NCBI GenBank assembly: GCA_023053685.1
Contig: JALIGW010000002.1
Coordinates: 245,116,177 to 245,180,176, forward strand
DNA from: Diadophis punctatus similis
Taxonomy: Eukaryota; Chordata; Lepidosauria; Squamata; Dipsadidae
DNA length: 64,000 nt
Reading direction: 5' to 3'
Part shown: positions 12,905 to 26,819 of the stretch, one piece after another
How positions within the stretch are numbered: the stretch's first letter is position 1
Layout of the letters: the number at the start of each line of letters is the position of its first letter
Position numbers and translations under genes: made by a program
The notes under the pieces: model-generated
What the model was told of the DNA's origin: nothing
The model's database searches: none
The model's input: only the letters and a program-made list of their open reading frames with translations

Positions 12905-14225
12905 TTGTGTTTTTGTAAAAAAATTATAGTTTTTAAAGAAATTGCTCCACACTCTCATATAACCCCTTTATGTGTTAGTTATATTCTAGACCACTTTTGC
13001 CGTTGTTTTCAATATTATACTGTTCGTACTTCTTAATTCTTAGTTCTCAGTTCTTAATTCAATTTTCTTTATATTGTTATATCTCCTTATATTTAATCTA
13101 AACAATCAATCTCTATTCTTATCAATAAATTAATATAACAATGTATCAATCACACAATCAATCAATCTATCTATTTATATGATTACTTATCGATATATAT
13201 ATAGTAAATGTAATAAATTCACTCTTTTGTAAATATTCTAGTATTTCTTTTGGACTGGCTTAGTAAGTAAAATTATTATAGCATTCTTATTTTGTTATTT
13301 AAGCAAATATTCAGTACAAATCAGTATTCTATATTCAATCTATATTCAATCTCAGGCTTTTTCTTTTTCTTTTTTTTCCTCACCAAGAGAAGCAGTCAGT
13401 ATATCAGTATGTCCTTATTCAAATTCCAAGATGTCTTCTGTTAGTGGAAACTGCAAAGTCACTGTCTTCTTAATTATAGTCCTTTTAATTCTTTTATCTG
13501 TTTCTATTCTGTAGCTGTACCTCCTCTTTCTGTAGCAGATCAGGCATTGAGCAGTTACTTTCCCAAATTCACAGTAGTTTCTAGTGTAACAGTTTCAAAT
13601 ATATGTTCCAGATTTTAAACTAATCCTCCGCTGTGGTTGTTAAAATGTTCTCTTTCATATTTACTTCTTCTGGAACACAACAGAGTCAATGTTTCCGCTG
13701 GTCTTACAGTTCTTTAGTTATCAGACTCCAAAATAGCTCAGTTCTTAAATCTAGGAACAGTTTCCTCCCGTCTTTCACCAATCTCCTTTTTTTCCCCCGA
13801 TGTCGTCTCTTATAACTCCTTACCAATTGTGTGCTGCCCGTTCCTTTCAGGAGACTGTCACTTTCCGCCTCTGTTTTTCCGTCTCCAGTTTCGGCAACTT
13901 TCAGCACTTTTCAGGTCTGATGAAGGGGTTGTCAAGCGTTTACCATTCCACTCTCGCTTTTCTTCCTCTACATTTAGATCAAAGCGCCATGCTTCTGGAT
14001 CGTCTTCTAACGCCGATCTCTTTCGTGGCTGTTATCGGGGTTTCCACCTATTTCAACGGGAGATAGCACCTTCTCCCGTTGCTGTTCAGTGTCCCCCTTC
14101 TTTTCACGATCTCCTCCAGAGAATCGTGCACCGCTTTCGGCTTCCAAGACCACGAAAAGTCGGGCGAAGTTTGCAGCTAGCTCTCTTCGCTCCGCACCGC
14201 CATAGCGCCCGCCCCGGAAGTCGGG

Positions 14226-16528
14226 GCTGCGCCTCTTTTTTCATCCACTGCGGCCCCACTCCACGCCGTATCCACACTCTCCACCGGGGCTGCCATGAAC
14301 CCCCCCTTGAGCTGCGGCCCCCCAAAAAGACTGAACGGACCCCCCTCCCACTTTCTCCGTTTTTCTCTCTGCGCCGAAGTCTCTTCCTCCATTGGGTGAA
14401 AGACAAGGGAGACTCTGCCCGGAAACCAATGACGCTGCAGAAGGGAGAATTCTCATTGGTCCTTGCGCTTTCCTGGCTACTCTAAATTCCGAAGTTCGAG
14501 GAGAACGCTCCCTCCCCCCAATCCAGACCCACCAATGCCGCCTCTGGGGCATCTGTGTCTTTTCCGTCTTTGGGGGCGCTTGTGGGGCAGCATCCCTACC
14601 CTCTGCTGGGGGTGCTGGCCAGGATCCCTGGAAGCGAAGGGGGGGGGAGAAGACCCCCGGTAAGGAGGAGGCTCCTCTAAGGAAGGAGCGGGACTGAGAG
14701 GCGCCCTCAATACTTGTGCAGGAAGGAGAGGGGAGAAAGGGGCTGCTGAGGACTCCCAGATTCCCCGCCTGCAATCAAGTCCCTTCCCGCAGGAGAACAT
14801 TTCAACTCGTTCTGTGGACCCTTGCTCAAAGTAGGTCCTCGGCCAGGCCACAATAGGTTCCCATGCTCAAAGATGAGGTTGGCTGTATCAGGATTTGAAC
14901 CCAGAACCAGCTGGTTCCTCCCATTCCTCAACTGCGATCCCGGGGCTGCTGCACCAGGAAGCAACTTCTGGAGGGAGGGTCTCTCCCACAGGCCCAGCAC
15001 AGCATCCTTGGTGCTGAAGGGGCGTCTCTCCTGTGTCGGGGTCTGGGGGTGGGAGTCTCCTGGGGGCTCCTTCGCTCTGGGCTCTTGGGGGGAAGAACGT
15101 TTCATCTCTCCAGGAGCTGCTGCTCGGACGGGAACTAGTGAATTTAACCAGGGCAGCAAATGCAGGCAAAAATGGGGGTGCAGGGAGGGGTTTCCGGGGA
15201 CCCCAGCCTTTCAGCCACTCTCTGCCCCCCCCCCAGGCTAACTTCAAAAAAAAGGCTCTGGATCGGCCACTGCTGGGGGCTTCCTACCCCCCAGACTGAG
15301 TCAAAAGGAGCCCCAAAACTCTGGCTTCACTTCCCAGAGGTGCTTTTTTTTTCTCCCCAAAAGGCTAACTGGACTTTCTTGGGTTTCTTTTCCCTTGAAA
15401 ACTTTTCCCTTCTCATCTATGAAGCTTCTTCAGTTCTGACTGACTGGGAGGGGGGAATGGGAGGACAAACCCATCAGGAGGAGACGTCCATCTGCATCTA
15501 AAATGACATGGCTGGCTCTTTCGAGGACAGCCACCTCCACCTTCTGGACAGAGAGGAGCCCTGGATGGAAAGAGGGGCCAAAGCGGCCATCTTGGCCAAA
15601 ATGAGCAGCCCTCCCACAACAGAGGGGGGTGGAAAGGACCCCCCCCAACCTCCTGTCTACAACAGGGTCTCTTCAGCAGCCTCAGGGAGGCTCCACACCC
15701 CTTTGCACCCTGATTCAGCACCAAATGACTGCGAGGAATTTCCATCCTTCCATCCTCCACGGCTCAGTCAGAACTGGGGAAGCTTCTCAGATGAGAAGGG
15801 AAACGTTTTTATGGGAAAAAAACCAAGAAAGTCCAGATGCATTTTGGAAAAACATCTTAGGGACAACCATGACCTGGAGCATGGAGGCTCTCCATAGAGA
15901 CCCTCTGCCTCCACTTTTCCCTTTCGAAAACTTGGTAGACCCAGCCTGGACTCAAAAGACCTTAAGGGGGCATCTAGTCCACCCCTCCAGGCACAAAGAG
16001 AAAGGGAGATTCAAGTGGAGAATCATGGGGAGGGGGGCACAAAAGGAAGTCCATACTGTCCTCCGGTCCTGGCATGAAGCAGCCCCTGAACAGCCCCCTG
16101 AAGCTGCAACACACAAACACACCCTGAGACTGAAAACAGTGGGTCTATTTGGGAGGGGGACAGGAAAGAGGCCTCGAAAACCTAGTGAGGATGAAGTTTG
16201 GGGGAGAGAAGAAAAGTTTGAGGTATCCAGGATAGGTGGAGTCAAAGGGCTAGGAGAGCCCAGGAGTATGGGTGTAGGTATCCTTATTGTGACCCCCCTC
16301 CCCAGATCCCCCCCAAAGGAAGAGGGATAGAGAAGCATGGATATTACTTTCCTTGCAGCCCAGAGAGTTCCTGGGAGTCTCTTCCCTTCTCTTGTATTTC
16401 CTGCCATTTGGGGGGGGGCAAAGAGACCCCACTAAGGATCCAAGGTTCCCTCCAGAGCGTTAGGTGGACTGCTGGACCAGTTGAGCGTCTGCCTGCCTTT
16501 TTCCACCCTGGGAAGATGGAGGTGGTGT
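14226..16528. repeat. Duplicated inter-gene block, copy C2
   Basis: Collinear with 27.09-29.0 and 57.49-59.3 kb. It begins with a GC-rich stretch containing an inverted CCAAT box (CATTGGTCC near 14455), followed by the shared GC-rich and foldback sequence. The CCAAT box and CpG content suggest a possible promoter, but no start site or coding exon is recognisable. Open frames here lack domains. Confidence 0.6.
15396..15815. repeat. Foldback element, copy 2
   Basis: Same arms and nearly the same interior as copy 1, without the 143-bp insertion. The arms read ACTTTTCCCTTCTCATC on the left and GATGAGAAGGGAAACG on the right. Confidence 0.65.
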
Positions 16529-16765
16529 CAGGGTTCCAAATAGCATCCAAGCTTAAATCAGAGTCCAAGGCAAAGTATTCGTCAAAGTTCCAATTTATTA
16601 ATAGAGCCATGCTGGCAGGGCTGTGGAAAACCCGAATCTGAGGCTCCCAAAGTTTCTCACCCAGTTGAAAGTTGGCACCTTTGTCCCCCACCCCCAAATC
16701 CGTCACTTTGCCCACTCAGATTCTGCCAACGTGGTCGTTCCTCCTCCCAGCTTCCGGGCAGGCGG
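16529..16765 (-). mobile_element. LTR-like insertion in copy C2
   Basis: Absent from the matching place in copy C3 (near 29030). Its left end, TGTCAGGGTTCCAA, is the reverse complement of the GGAACCCTGACA end of the gypsy LTRs at 40930 and 49931, so it looks like a solo LTR in the opposite orientation. The right end is not clear. Confidence 0.45.
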
Positions 16766-16880
16766 TCCATCAGGAAGCGCCTCCCCTTCCCCTCATTTTC
16801 CTCCCCCCTCCCTCACCTCACCAAGGGTGGATCCTGCTGGGACTGATAGTTCCCCATCTCTCCTCTAGGGGGCATCGGTA

Positions 16881-18976
<2,096 letters not shown>

Positions 18977-19191
18977 CTCTAGCAGCTGCTGGGAACCATG
19001 GGCCCTGGACTCCCTGAAGGCCTTCCTCCTCCTCCTCCCCCTCTTCCCCGCATCTCATTTCCTGATCTAGGGGAGGTCCAAGAGCCACTTTGGCTGCACA
19101 GTATGGCACAATCTGAACTGCCATCTTGTCTGTTTTGACCCACCCAGTCCATCTCCTGAAAAAGGCCCTTTTGATTATTTTGGACAATACT

Positions 19192-19197
19192 TTTATT
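19192..19197 (-). terminator. Poly(A) signal of zinc-finger gene 2
   Basis: AATAAA on the minus strand in the context shared by all four genes, about 620 nt past the stop. Confidence 0.65.
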
Positions 19198-19559
19198 AAG
19201 GATTATATGCACAGAAAGAAAGTTAATACAAATATTTATGTGTAACTATATGAAAAAGACAATGAAAAAAGGAGAAAAATTCATTCCAAAAATATAATAG
19301 GAAAAAGTAAACTTTCCCTCTTCATCCTCAGCCAGAAGATTCAACAACAAAACTTTAGCACTAAATAAACCACCAGATTCATTCCACCCTTCGCCCCATT
19401 TTCTCCTCTCTAAATTTTCACTTCTGCTCATTGATCAACAAAGTCTAGTAAAAATTAAGGGAAATACCTGGTTCCTTGACTTATGACTGAAGGAACTTAT
19501 GACCAAAAATGCATTCCAAGTTGTGGTCATAAGTCAAGGACTTCCTGTACTCTACAAAG

Positions 19560-19818
19560 CATTATATCAACTCCCCACATACTTATAACTCTTTTGTGTA
19601 ATCACTCAGGTAAGTTTATAATGCGGCTTTGAGAGCAAAATATTCTCACACTCCCAACATTTACACCCTTTTGCCTCATTGTGTACTCTGAGGTTCCTTC
19701 GCTTCAGTAGGAAAAACATTTTACTCACACAAAACAATTGTAGGATTTCCCTTCTGTCACTGTGTGAAGTTCCTGGTAAACATTAAGATGTGTTGAAAAA
19801 AAGGGCTCCCAACTTTGT
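19560..19818 (-). pseudogene. Decayed fingers in the 3' UTR of gene 2
   Basis: Same fossil finger sequence as in unit 1, with shifted frames and stops, lying directly past the stop of gene 2. Confidence 0.6.
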
Positions 19819-21237
19819 TCACAGCTGAAGAGATTTATCTCTGCTATGGACTTTCTGGTGCTTTTTTAGCTTTGATTTACTATGAAAAGGTTTTTCACAC
19901 ACTGTGCACTTGTGAGGCAACTCTGCTGCGTGATTTCGGGTGTGCCTGCGAAGTGTTGAAGGATGGGCAAAACATTTTCCACACTCCAGACATTTATACG
20001 GTTTGTCTCCAGTGTGGATTCGCTGATGCCTCACAAGATTACCTTGATGGGAAAAACATTTATCGCACTCTGAGCATTTGTGAGGTTTCTCTCCTGTATG
20101 GATTCGGCTGTGACGTCTAAGTTTAGATGACTGAGCAAATGCTTTCCCACAGTCTAAACATTTGTAGTTTTTTTCCCCTGTGTGAATTTTCACATGAGTT
20201 CTAAGGGAAGTTGACTGAGCAAATGCTTTCCCACAGTCCAAACATTTGTAGTTTTTTTCCCCCGTGTGAATTTTCACATGACTTCTAAGGTCTGATGAGG
20301 TACGATAAAATCTTCCACAGTCGATGCATTGATATGGCTTCTCCCCTGTGTGGGTTTTACGATGGCTCCAAAGTACTTCCTTATAAGCAAAAGATTTTCC
20401 ACATTCTACGCATCTGTATGGCTTCTCTCCTGTGTGGACCCTCTCATGCCTTGCAAGGTTTTGTTTTCGGGGAAAGCACATCCCACACTCCCCACATTTG
20501 AATGGCTTCTCCCCAGTGTGGATTCTCTGATGAACCTGAAGCTCTTGTCGTGTAAGAAAACCTTTCCCGCACTTCCCACATTCATAGGATTTTTCTCCTT
20601 TGTGCCTCTTCTGGTGTTTACAAAGATCAGAAGAATACATAAATCGCTTCTTACATTCTGGGCATTCATAGGGTCTCTCTCCGGTGTGAATTCTCTGATG
20701 TTGCACCAGGGTTGATTTCTGGGAAAAACATTTCCCACATTCGAGGCACTTTTCATTTTTCTCCCCTGTGTGTGTTTTCTGATGATTCTGAAGACCTGAA
20801 CTCTGGGTGAAACTTTTTCCACACTCAAAGCATTTGTAAGACTTTATTCCTGCATGAATCTTCTCATGGGACGAAAGATTTGACTTATGAGAAAAGCTCT
20901 TCCCACATTCCCAACACTTGTAAGGTTTCTCCCCAGTGTGGATTTTCTGATGTATAAGAAGCCATGACATTCGACCAAAGGGTAAGTCACATTCATCACA
21001 TTTATAGGGTTTTAGTGTTGGGGGGCTTCTGAGGTCTTTGGAGTTTTTCCCAGAGAAAGATTTCTGACCCTCCAAACCTTGACTGGATCCACTTCCCACA
21101 TGGTCCTTCCTGTGGGTCAAAAGGAGAGTCCTGCGAGCAAAGGATTTCCCACACTCTGAGCATTCATGGGTTCTTTTGGGCGTTCTTGTAGGGCTGCTTG
21201 TGTCTGATGGGGGATCCAATGGTTTCCCACCCTCCAT
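19819..21237 (-). CDS. C2H2 zinc-finger protein 2 (15 fingers)
   Basis: 472 codons with 15 C2H2 fingers: one N-terminal finger ([10 protein letters not shown]), a spacer, then 14 in a row. Of the four paralogues, only this one keeps the last finger (HKCTVCEKPF...HQKVHSRDKSLQL), because a TTG codon stands where gene 3 has TAG. It lacks the [10 protein letters not shown] finger type seen in the others. Fingers 11 and 12 (CLDCGKAFAQS) are a recent 84-bp duplication with changed helix residues. Acceptor at 21323; in-frame TAG TAG lie 34-39 nt before the ATG. Its unit has lost the KRAB-like exon (see 24160-24240). All zinc ligands appear present, so it is probably functional as a DNA-binding protein without a KRAB domain. 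Confidence 0.9.
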   Translation of the reverse strand: MEGGKPLDPPSDTSSPTRTPKRTHECSECGKSFARRTLLLTHRKDHVGSGSSQGLEGQKSFSGKNSKDLRSPPTLKPYKCDECDLPFGRMSWLLIHQKIHTGEKPYKCWECGKSFSHKSNLSSHEKIHAGIKSYKCFECGKSFTQSSGLQNHQKTHTGEKNEKCLECGKCFSQKSTLVQHQRIHTGERPYECPECKKRFMYSSDLCKHQKRHKGEKSYECGKCGKGFLTRQELQVHQRIHTGEKPFKCGECGMCFPRKQNLARHERVHTGEKPYRCVECGKSFAYKEVLWSHRKTHTGEKPYQCIDCGRFYRTSSDLRSHVKIHTGEKNYKCLDCGKAFAQSTSLRTHVKIHTGEKNYKCLDCGKAFAQSSKLRRHSRIHTGEKPHKCSECDKCFSHQGNLVRHQRIHTGDKPYKCLECGKCFAHPSTLRRHTRNHAAELPHKCTVCEKPFHSKSKLKKHQKVHSRDKSLQL

Positions 21238-21469
21238 GCTTTCCCTTGGCTGCTGCCTTGGGCTGAATTTCTACTATCTCTTGTTAGTTGTCTTGAAGGT
21301 AAATTTTGGTCACAGCTGTTTTCCTGCTGTGGAACAAGAAAGAAGACAAGAACATTATTTCCTTTTGAGAAACACAGAAAATCACAGAGTTGTTGAAGGC
21401 AAGATGCTGACATTTGTAAACATTTGTAAAGAGAGTGCTGTGAAGCTCTATGTATCTAAGTCAAAGTGC

Positions 21470-22960
21470 CATTGCTAATAACAATCGCAACAGTGAGGGC
21501 AGAATTGCAGTTCTTCAGCAAAGCGGTCATGGGATGTCTCACGTAATGACCGCTTTGCTCAACAAGTGAGATTGCAGCCCAGTTTTAGTCGTAAGTCGAG
21601 GACTGCCTATAGGAAACACAAAGAATTAAGGCAAAAACTTTCACTGCATTGCTGTTAAATCAAATAAAGATAAAACACAAATGGAGGCAATTATTCGTGT
21701 CCCAGGATGAAGTTGCAGGATCCAATCTGGGTCGGTCAGCGGGATCAGAGATTTTTGTCTTCCGAGCTTTCGGACTCGTACTAGAGGCCATCCGCAGGGA
21801 ACTTCTCTCTAGCAGAGTGTGTGCTGTTGGAGTGTTGTGTGGTTGTGTGTGGACCGACCCAATTTGGAACCATAAAAAACCAAATGCTTATGTTCCAAAC
21901 CAAGATTTAACCACGATTCTGATGAGCCAAAATGGAAGAAACCAGCAGGATGGAGTCCAGCATGGATCAGAATGCATAGTTGTGAGTAGGAAAACTCAAA
22001 GGAAGGCGAGAGAGATCAGATGGGGAAGAGCAGGTGTGAAAAGGGCAGATCTCCCCCCATTCCCCCACCCCACAACCAAAGAGGTTCAAGCAAGGTGTCC
22101 AAGCATATTTTGGTATGAAGTGGGATGCCGGCTGACCTTGAAGCAGCGTCTGGAGGAGACACCGCCCTTACTTTGTCCCCACCCCCACCCCAAGGATTCT
22201 GCCTCCCCCCCCCCTTCATGGCAGTCCCTTCAGGGAATAGTAGGGAAGGTGAGGAGAGCATCAGGTGGCAACCAGCCTCAAAACTTCCTTAAAACCTTTG
22301 CTTTGTAAAACATCCACCATGAAGGGCCACATCTCAGTCCCTTCAGGGCAAAACAAGGAAAATACTGATTTTTATTGATTCTACCAAGCGTTTAGGATCA
22401 GAAGCAGATTAAACATTGGCATAAGAACAAAGGAGTCCAATGTTCCCCTTTTAAATTGAGCTGAAAGAAAAAGGATCTCTTGTGGGTTAAGACAACATGA
22501 ACTCAACTCAGTCAAATTTAAAGCTTTTCTTTCCCCCAAACTCTCCCCTCCCCATTGCAATGAGGTCAGTCCGTGTTAAGAGCACATTACAAACCTCAAC
22601 AAACCTTTTAAAGCTCCGTTTACTCCATTTTTTCAACTGAGCATGCGGGATATGGATGCTCAAGGACCTCGTGCTCTGACGGACCACAGAGAGACCTTCT
22701 GTAGAAACTTACCCAGAGCTCCTTCCCGGATCCACCCGGAGACCCCAGGGAGCCTTGGCTGGGCGAGGAAGGGGCAGATCCAGCCCAGGAACGGAGCCCC
22801 CTTTGCCCCCCTGGAGGGAAGGTAGGGAGCCGCTCCCTGCAGGCAATGACAAAGCCAGATCTCCCCGAGGAAAACTCAGCAAGACGAAGAACAGGATCCG
22901 GACCTCCCTTCCTCCTGGCGGGGGGGAGGATCTCCTGGGAGGAGGGGTGGCCTGGAGGCC
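21470..22960 (-). repeat. Duplicon B2: intron and promoter remnant upstream of gene 2
   Basis: Collinear with the start of B1 (4.43-4.97 kb) and then jumps to promoter-like sequence at 22.64-22.96 kb (GGATCCACCCGGAGACC and following). The KRAB-like exon and the second intron block are missing here, so this is an internally deleted unit. The promoter part shares the first-exon region with 25.7-26.1 kb but is interrupted at about 22960 by a SINE. Confidence 0.55.
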
Positions 22961-22964
22961 TGTG

Positions 22965-23085
22965 GGGTGGGTTATGCTGAGAGAGTGACCAGCCCAGCTG
23001 GCTTTCATGGCCAAGACAGGACTGGAACCCATGGCCTCAGGCTTTTTAATGCAGGGTCTTAACCACTAGGCCATACTGAAGGTCC
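22965..23085 (-). mobile_element. MIR-like SINE fragment
   Basis: Antisense MIR/CORE-SINE-like sequence: GGGGTGGGTTATGCTGAGAG, then GGACTGGAACCC and TTAACCACTAGGCCA, corresponding to the complement of a tRNA-derived head (box B and box A). Related copies are at 26820, 36770/38341, 40931 and 56140. Confidence 0.65.
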
Positions 23086-23108
23086 TGTTTGCTGATTGAG
23101 AATGGTCA

Positions 23109-23205
23109 TCTTTTAAGATGGGTGGACTTCAGCTCCCAGAATTCATGCCAGCTGGGGAATTCTGGGAGTGGAAATCCACACAGCTTAAAAGTTGTAAAGT
23201 TTGAG
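23109..23205. repeat. Palindromic repeat (CTCCCAGAATTC type)
   Basis: Two arms, ACTTCAGCTCCCAGAATTC and its complement GGGAATTCTGGGAGT, meet around a short centre. A near copy is at 38455-38560, again directly beside a MIR-like SINE. Probably a small DNA-transposon relic. Confidence 0.55.
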
Positions 23206-23307
23206 AAACACGGATATGGAGGTATGTAAACATGCATCAGTGTCCATGTAGAGACACAGACGTGTTTGAGGAGTGTGTTTATCAAAATCTTCCCCCGTTC
23301 AAGGAGA

Positions 23308-23360
23308 GAATAAAATATAATAACAGAGTTGGAAGGGACCTTGGAGGTCTTCTAGTCCAG
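23308..23360 (-). mobile_element. CR1 LINE 3' tail
   Basis: AGTTGGAAGGGACCTTGG followed by GTCTTCTAGTCC is the complement of the conserved CR1 3' end. Only the last 50 bases or so remain. A longer copy is at 56873-57085. Confidence 0.7.
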
Positions 23361-24060
23361 AGGTCATTTTGGTGGTCCGCAGCGCACCCGGGTGGAGGAG
23401 CTGCTCCAGGATGACCAATGGCCAGTCCTGTGACTAGAGCTCTGGAATATGTGGCTGGCCAAGCAGCTCATGGTGGGGCTGGAAATCTCCGCCGTAGAGG
23501 GAGCTACGTGCAACTTGCAAGTCTGCAGGGAGTGCAGGGGTGGTGGTGGCGGCGCAGGCAGGCTGAAGCAATGGGTGTCAGCAACCAGCGGCTGTTTCTT
23601 CCCCCTGCTGTGGCTTCCTGTTGGCTGAACCCACCACTTGCTGTCCCCGCCCCTCGCCCTCGCCTCCCCGTCACTCCTCACCTGGCCTGAGAAGGGGAGG
23701 GTGGGGGATGCAGATTCGCTCCATATTCCAGAGCGGGAGCGAAGCTTCATCTCTTGCTGGGGCTTGCGGGCGTTTCTTCCGGCCCTTGTTGGTTCTCCAC
23801 GCACCTCGGTCCCTCGGGGAGATGCACGATTTCCTCTCAGCCCCGAAACACTCGCCCGGCCAGGCAGTTTCTCTCCGCCGCTGCTGTTGGCCTCCATGGC
23901 ATGCCCGTGCGCTTTACAATGGAGCCCATTATGACGCAGAGCATCGGCTGTATCCGGGTGCCTCTTTCGGCTTCAGGGGTGCCTCCACCCAGCCGTAGTA
24001 ACTCCCCCACTCTGTGGCCTTCTGCCCAGAGTCCACCTCCAACTCGACCAAGAGTGGCTT
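23361..24060. other. GC-rich unassigned block
   Basis: The first 580 bases occur once in the window and I cannot identify them. A minus-strand frame of 177 codons (23364-23897) is low-complexity and without a domain. The last part (23960-24060) recurs at 50495-50605 as the first part of duplicon A; both copies keep a minus-strand frame containing KKPLLVELEVD and GWVEAPLKPKEA, which could be an old exon. Confidence 0.35.
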
Positions 24061-24159
24061 CTTATAACAAATATTGATTAAAGAAATTACGCCCTCACTC
24101 AGCACCTTGGTAGCAAAACCCAATTTTACTGCATTGCAGTTTTATCACATAAAGATTTT

Positions 24160-24240
24160 TTTAAAAGCTCATTGTCCAAACCAAGTTTCATTTTTAAAGT
24201 TCATTTTTAAAAGGCTCAGATGCCGACAGTAATGCTGATC
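24160..24240 (-). other. Deletion scar of the KRAB-like exon, unit 2
   Basis: Sequence matching 52725-52775 (AAACCAAGTTTCATT) runs, after a short T/A-rich stretch, straight into sequence matching 53055-53085 (AAAAGGCTCAGATGCC). About 280 bases containing the KRAB-like exon with both splice sites are missing compared with the 53-kb copy. Confidence 0.7.
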
Positions 24241-24673
24241 ATAATCTATAAATGACCTGTAAGAAGGAGGAAAAAAATAGGATTGTTTGTTGAGGACACA
24301 AAACAATGGAGATAGAATCGTGATTCAAGAAGATCTGGATGGGCCAAAATGGAAGAAACCAGCAAGATGGAAGCCCAAGAGGGACAAAAGCATAGTTGTG
24401 AGTAGGAAAACTCAAAGGGAGGTCAGAGAGAGGTCAGATGGGGCAGAACATGAGTGAAAATGGCTGATCTTTCCTGCTCTTTTTGGAGGCTGCAAGGCCA
24501 CCAAGAATCCAGGATTCCACGGACCCAATTCTACTTTGGACAGGCATTTTGAAATCACGCAAGGCAACCTTCTGGCCATCAGCTTTTTCTAGGAGCTGCT
24601 CACAAGACCAGCCTCAAAATTTCCTTAGAGTTTGTGGTTTCTAAAACATCCACCAAGGAGGGGCTGCCACACT
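24241..24673 (-). repeat. Duplicon A2, intronic part
   Basis: Intronic sequence collinear with 53.08-53.25 and 53.83-54.05 kb, including the GATGGGCCAAAATGGAAG block. No gene recognised. Its right end (24530-24660) is repeated at 25228-25360 on the other side of the LTR-like insertion. Confidence 0.5.
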
Positions 24674-25227
24674 GATACAGGTAAGTGAAAGGTCTTCAAA
24701 ATTTAAAATTGTCAGAGGAAGGAGCTGCAAGAGGAAATCGGTAGCAGCTTAAAGATAAGACAAAGCGAACTGAAAAACAGGAAAGAGAAAACTAAAACGG
24801 AAGAACAGGAAAGAACCTATTGTTCGAAGAATCCATAAAAGAACCAAGAACTGGAAAACAAGCTAAAAGAAAACAAGCTCCATAAACTATTGAACATTGA
24901 CCCACCTTGCATAGGCTGTCTGCTCCTTTAAATTCACATGTTTAGCATGTTTGGGGAGGGAAGCAGGAAGTATGTAGAAGGCAGTCAGAGAAAATGTAAC
25001 CTCATAGCATCTCAGCCAATGGGGAACCAGGAGGGATGAGCGGCCACTGTAGGGAATGTATAAAGATCTTGATTTGAGATGGTGAACTTTGGAGAGAACC
25101 AAACTGTGAAAGTTTCTCCCCGTTTACTGCAATAAACCAAGCAAAAGGTCTTGACTGTGTCTTGGCTGGTTATTGGTCAGGTGAGTTTTCCACTGGTTGC
25201 AAAGTAAAGTAGCCAGGAGGACATCAC
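24674..25227 (+). mobile_element. Probable retroviral-type LTR with flanking duplication
   Basis: Carries a promoter-like order: CAGCCAATGG (CCAAT) near 25010, GTATAAAGAT (TATA) near 25058 and CAATAAACC (poly(A) signal) near 25129. No open gag or pol is attached. About 130 bases of duplicon sequence occur on both sides, so the insertion sits inside a small local duplication. The exact LTR edges are uncertain. Confidence 0.5.
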
Positions 25228-25689
25228 AGACCCAATGCTACTTTGGACAGGCATTTTAAAGTCACGCAGGGCAACCTTCTGGCCATCAGCTTGTTCTCTA
25301 GGAGCTGCTCACAAGACCAGCCTCAAAACTTCCTTAGAGTTTGTGCTTTCTAAAACATCCACCCAGAAGGGGATGCCACATCCCAGCCTCTTCGGGGCAA
25401 AAGAAGGAAAATATAAAGATTAGAAATTCTGCCCAGATTTTTAAAGCAAAAGCAAAGTAAAGATTGGCATAAAAATAAAGAATTTTATTGTACACCTTTT
25501 AGACGGAGCTAAAAGAAAGAGGGTCTTTGGGGATGTGTGTGAAGAAAACACGAGCTCCACTCAAATCATTTCAATCTTTTCTATCTCCCAAAAGTTCCCC
25601 TCCCCATTGCAACGAAGTCAGTCTGTTAATTCCACATTGCAAATCTCAAAAAACCTCTTAAAGCTCCGTTGACTCCATTTTCCCAACTG

Positions 25690-26160
25690 AGCTTGAGGGA
25701 AACGGATGTTCAGAGGCTTCCTGTTCAAACGGACGACAGAGAGACCTTCAAAAAGCAACTTACCCAAAGCAACTTCCCGGATCCACCCGGAGAGCCTTGG
25801 CCGGGCGAGGAGGGGGCAGATCCACCCCGGGGACGGAGCCCCCTTTGCCCCCCTGGAGGGAAGGGAGGGATCCGCTCCCTGCAGGCAACGCCAGAGCCGG
25901 ATCTCCCCGAGGAAAACCCGCCGAGCCGAAGACCGGGATCCGCAGCTCCCTTCCTCCTGGCGGGCGGCCTGGAGGGGAGAGCAGCCCCACCTGCCCCGAG
26001 CGGGATCCAGGAGCTTCTCCCGAGGGATCCAGCGCCGATCCTCCAAAAGGAAGAAGACACACTCGAGGAGGGAAGCGTGATCCAGCCAGTGGGAGGGTGG
26101 AGGCGAGGGCGGGGCTCCTCCTCCACCTTGAAGCTCCTCCCATTGGCCGACTACTTCCCC
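25690..26160 (-). promoter_or_regulatory. CpG-island promoter and first exon, unit 2
   Basis: CpG-rich. On the minus strand the first exon ends in GGGGCAG|GTGGGG (exon end 25991), aligned with the donors of the other promoters. Shares the CGGAGCCCCCTTTGCCCCCC segment with all five promoters. Confidence 0.55.
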
Positions 26161-26819
26161 CCCTCCTTCCCTTTTACCCCCCCCCAACTCCCCTCCCTGC
26201 CAAGACCACGTGCTCCCAAAGCTCCTCTGTTCCTCCGATGGGCGTCCAGGTCGAGGGTTCCTCTGAGCATGGGAAGAGTGTCCCTCTCCGCACGCTTCCT
26301 GCTGGCGTACTTGCGTGTTTGTATGAGGCCAGTCAGAGAGATGCCCTTTTGAGGTGGTTCTGTTTAGGAACTCCGTTCAAAGTGCCAGGAACTAGCAGCA
26401 GTTAACTCTTGTTCTACCTGCTAAAATACTTTATTGGTGTTTCCTCCTAACTGCAGAATAAATTTTTAATTTTCCTCCCAGGAGCTTTTAGTTCGAATAG
26501 CTTCACGTCTTAGAGGGATCTGCAAGAGCCCCTGGTGCAGAGGTTACATGGCCCTCCATCATGAGAATTTAAATTGGGTGGGGGTCTCTTAAGACCATGA
26601 GCCTGGGTGGGTTTTCCGCAGAGTCCCACTTTCTTTGGGATGGTCGTGTGGAAACCCCAGAGTCCCCGGGAGGAGAAAGAAGAGAGTTTGGGGGAGCAGC
26701 CCAGATTTCATGCTCTTCTTCCCATGGGGGCCATAAAGATATTGCGGCTCAGCAGCTGAGGGGAAAGAGGCCTGGAAATACTGCGAGGCCTCTGCAGAGT
26801 AGACTCTTTAAATATTATC

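Larger units (their letters stand above)
7781..14225 (-). mobile_element. Near-full-length L1 LINE
   Basis: Minus-strand L1 of about 6.4 kb. It has a GC-rich 5' region (about 12.96-14.22 kb), ORF1, ORF2, an A/T-rich 3' UTR and an A-rich 3' end at 7781-7810. The right edge is set where sequence shared with 27.09 and 57.49 kb resumes at about 14226. ORF1 and ORF2 each have a single visible frameshift, in an A-run. No target-site duplication could be recognised. The element lies in the same orientation as the zinc-finger genes. Confidence 0.85.

Noticed and set aside
23364..23897. 177-codon minus-strand frame
   Set aside because: Serine/proline-rich without a domain, overlapped by plus-strand frames of similar length in GC-rich DNA.
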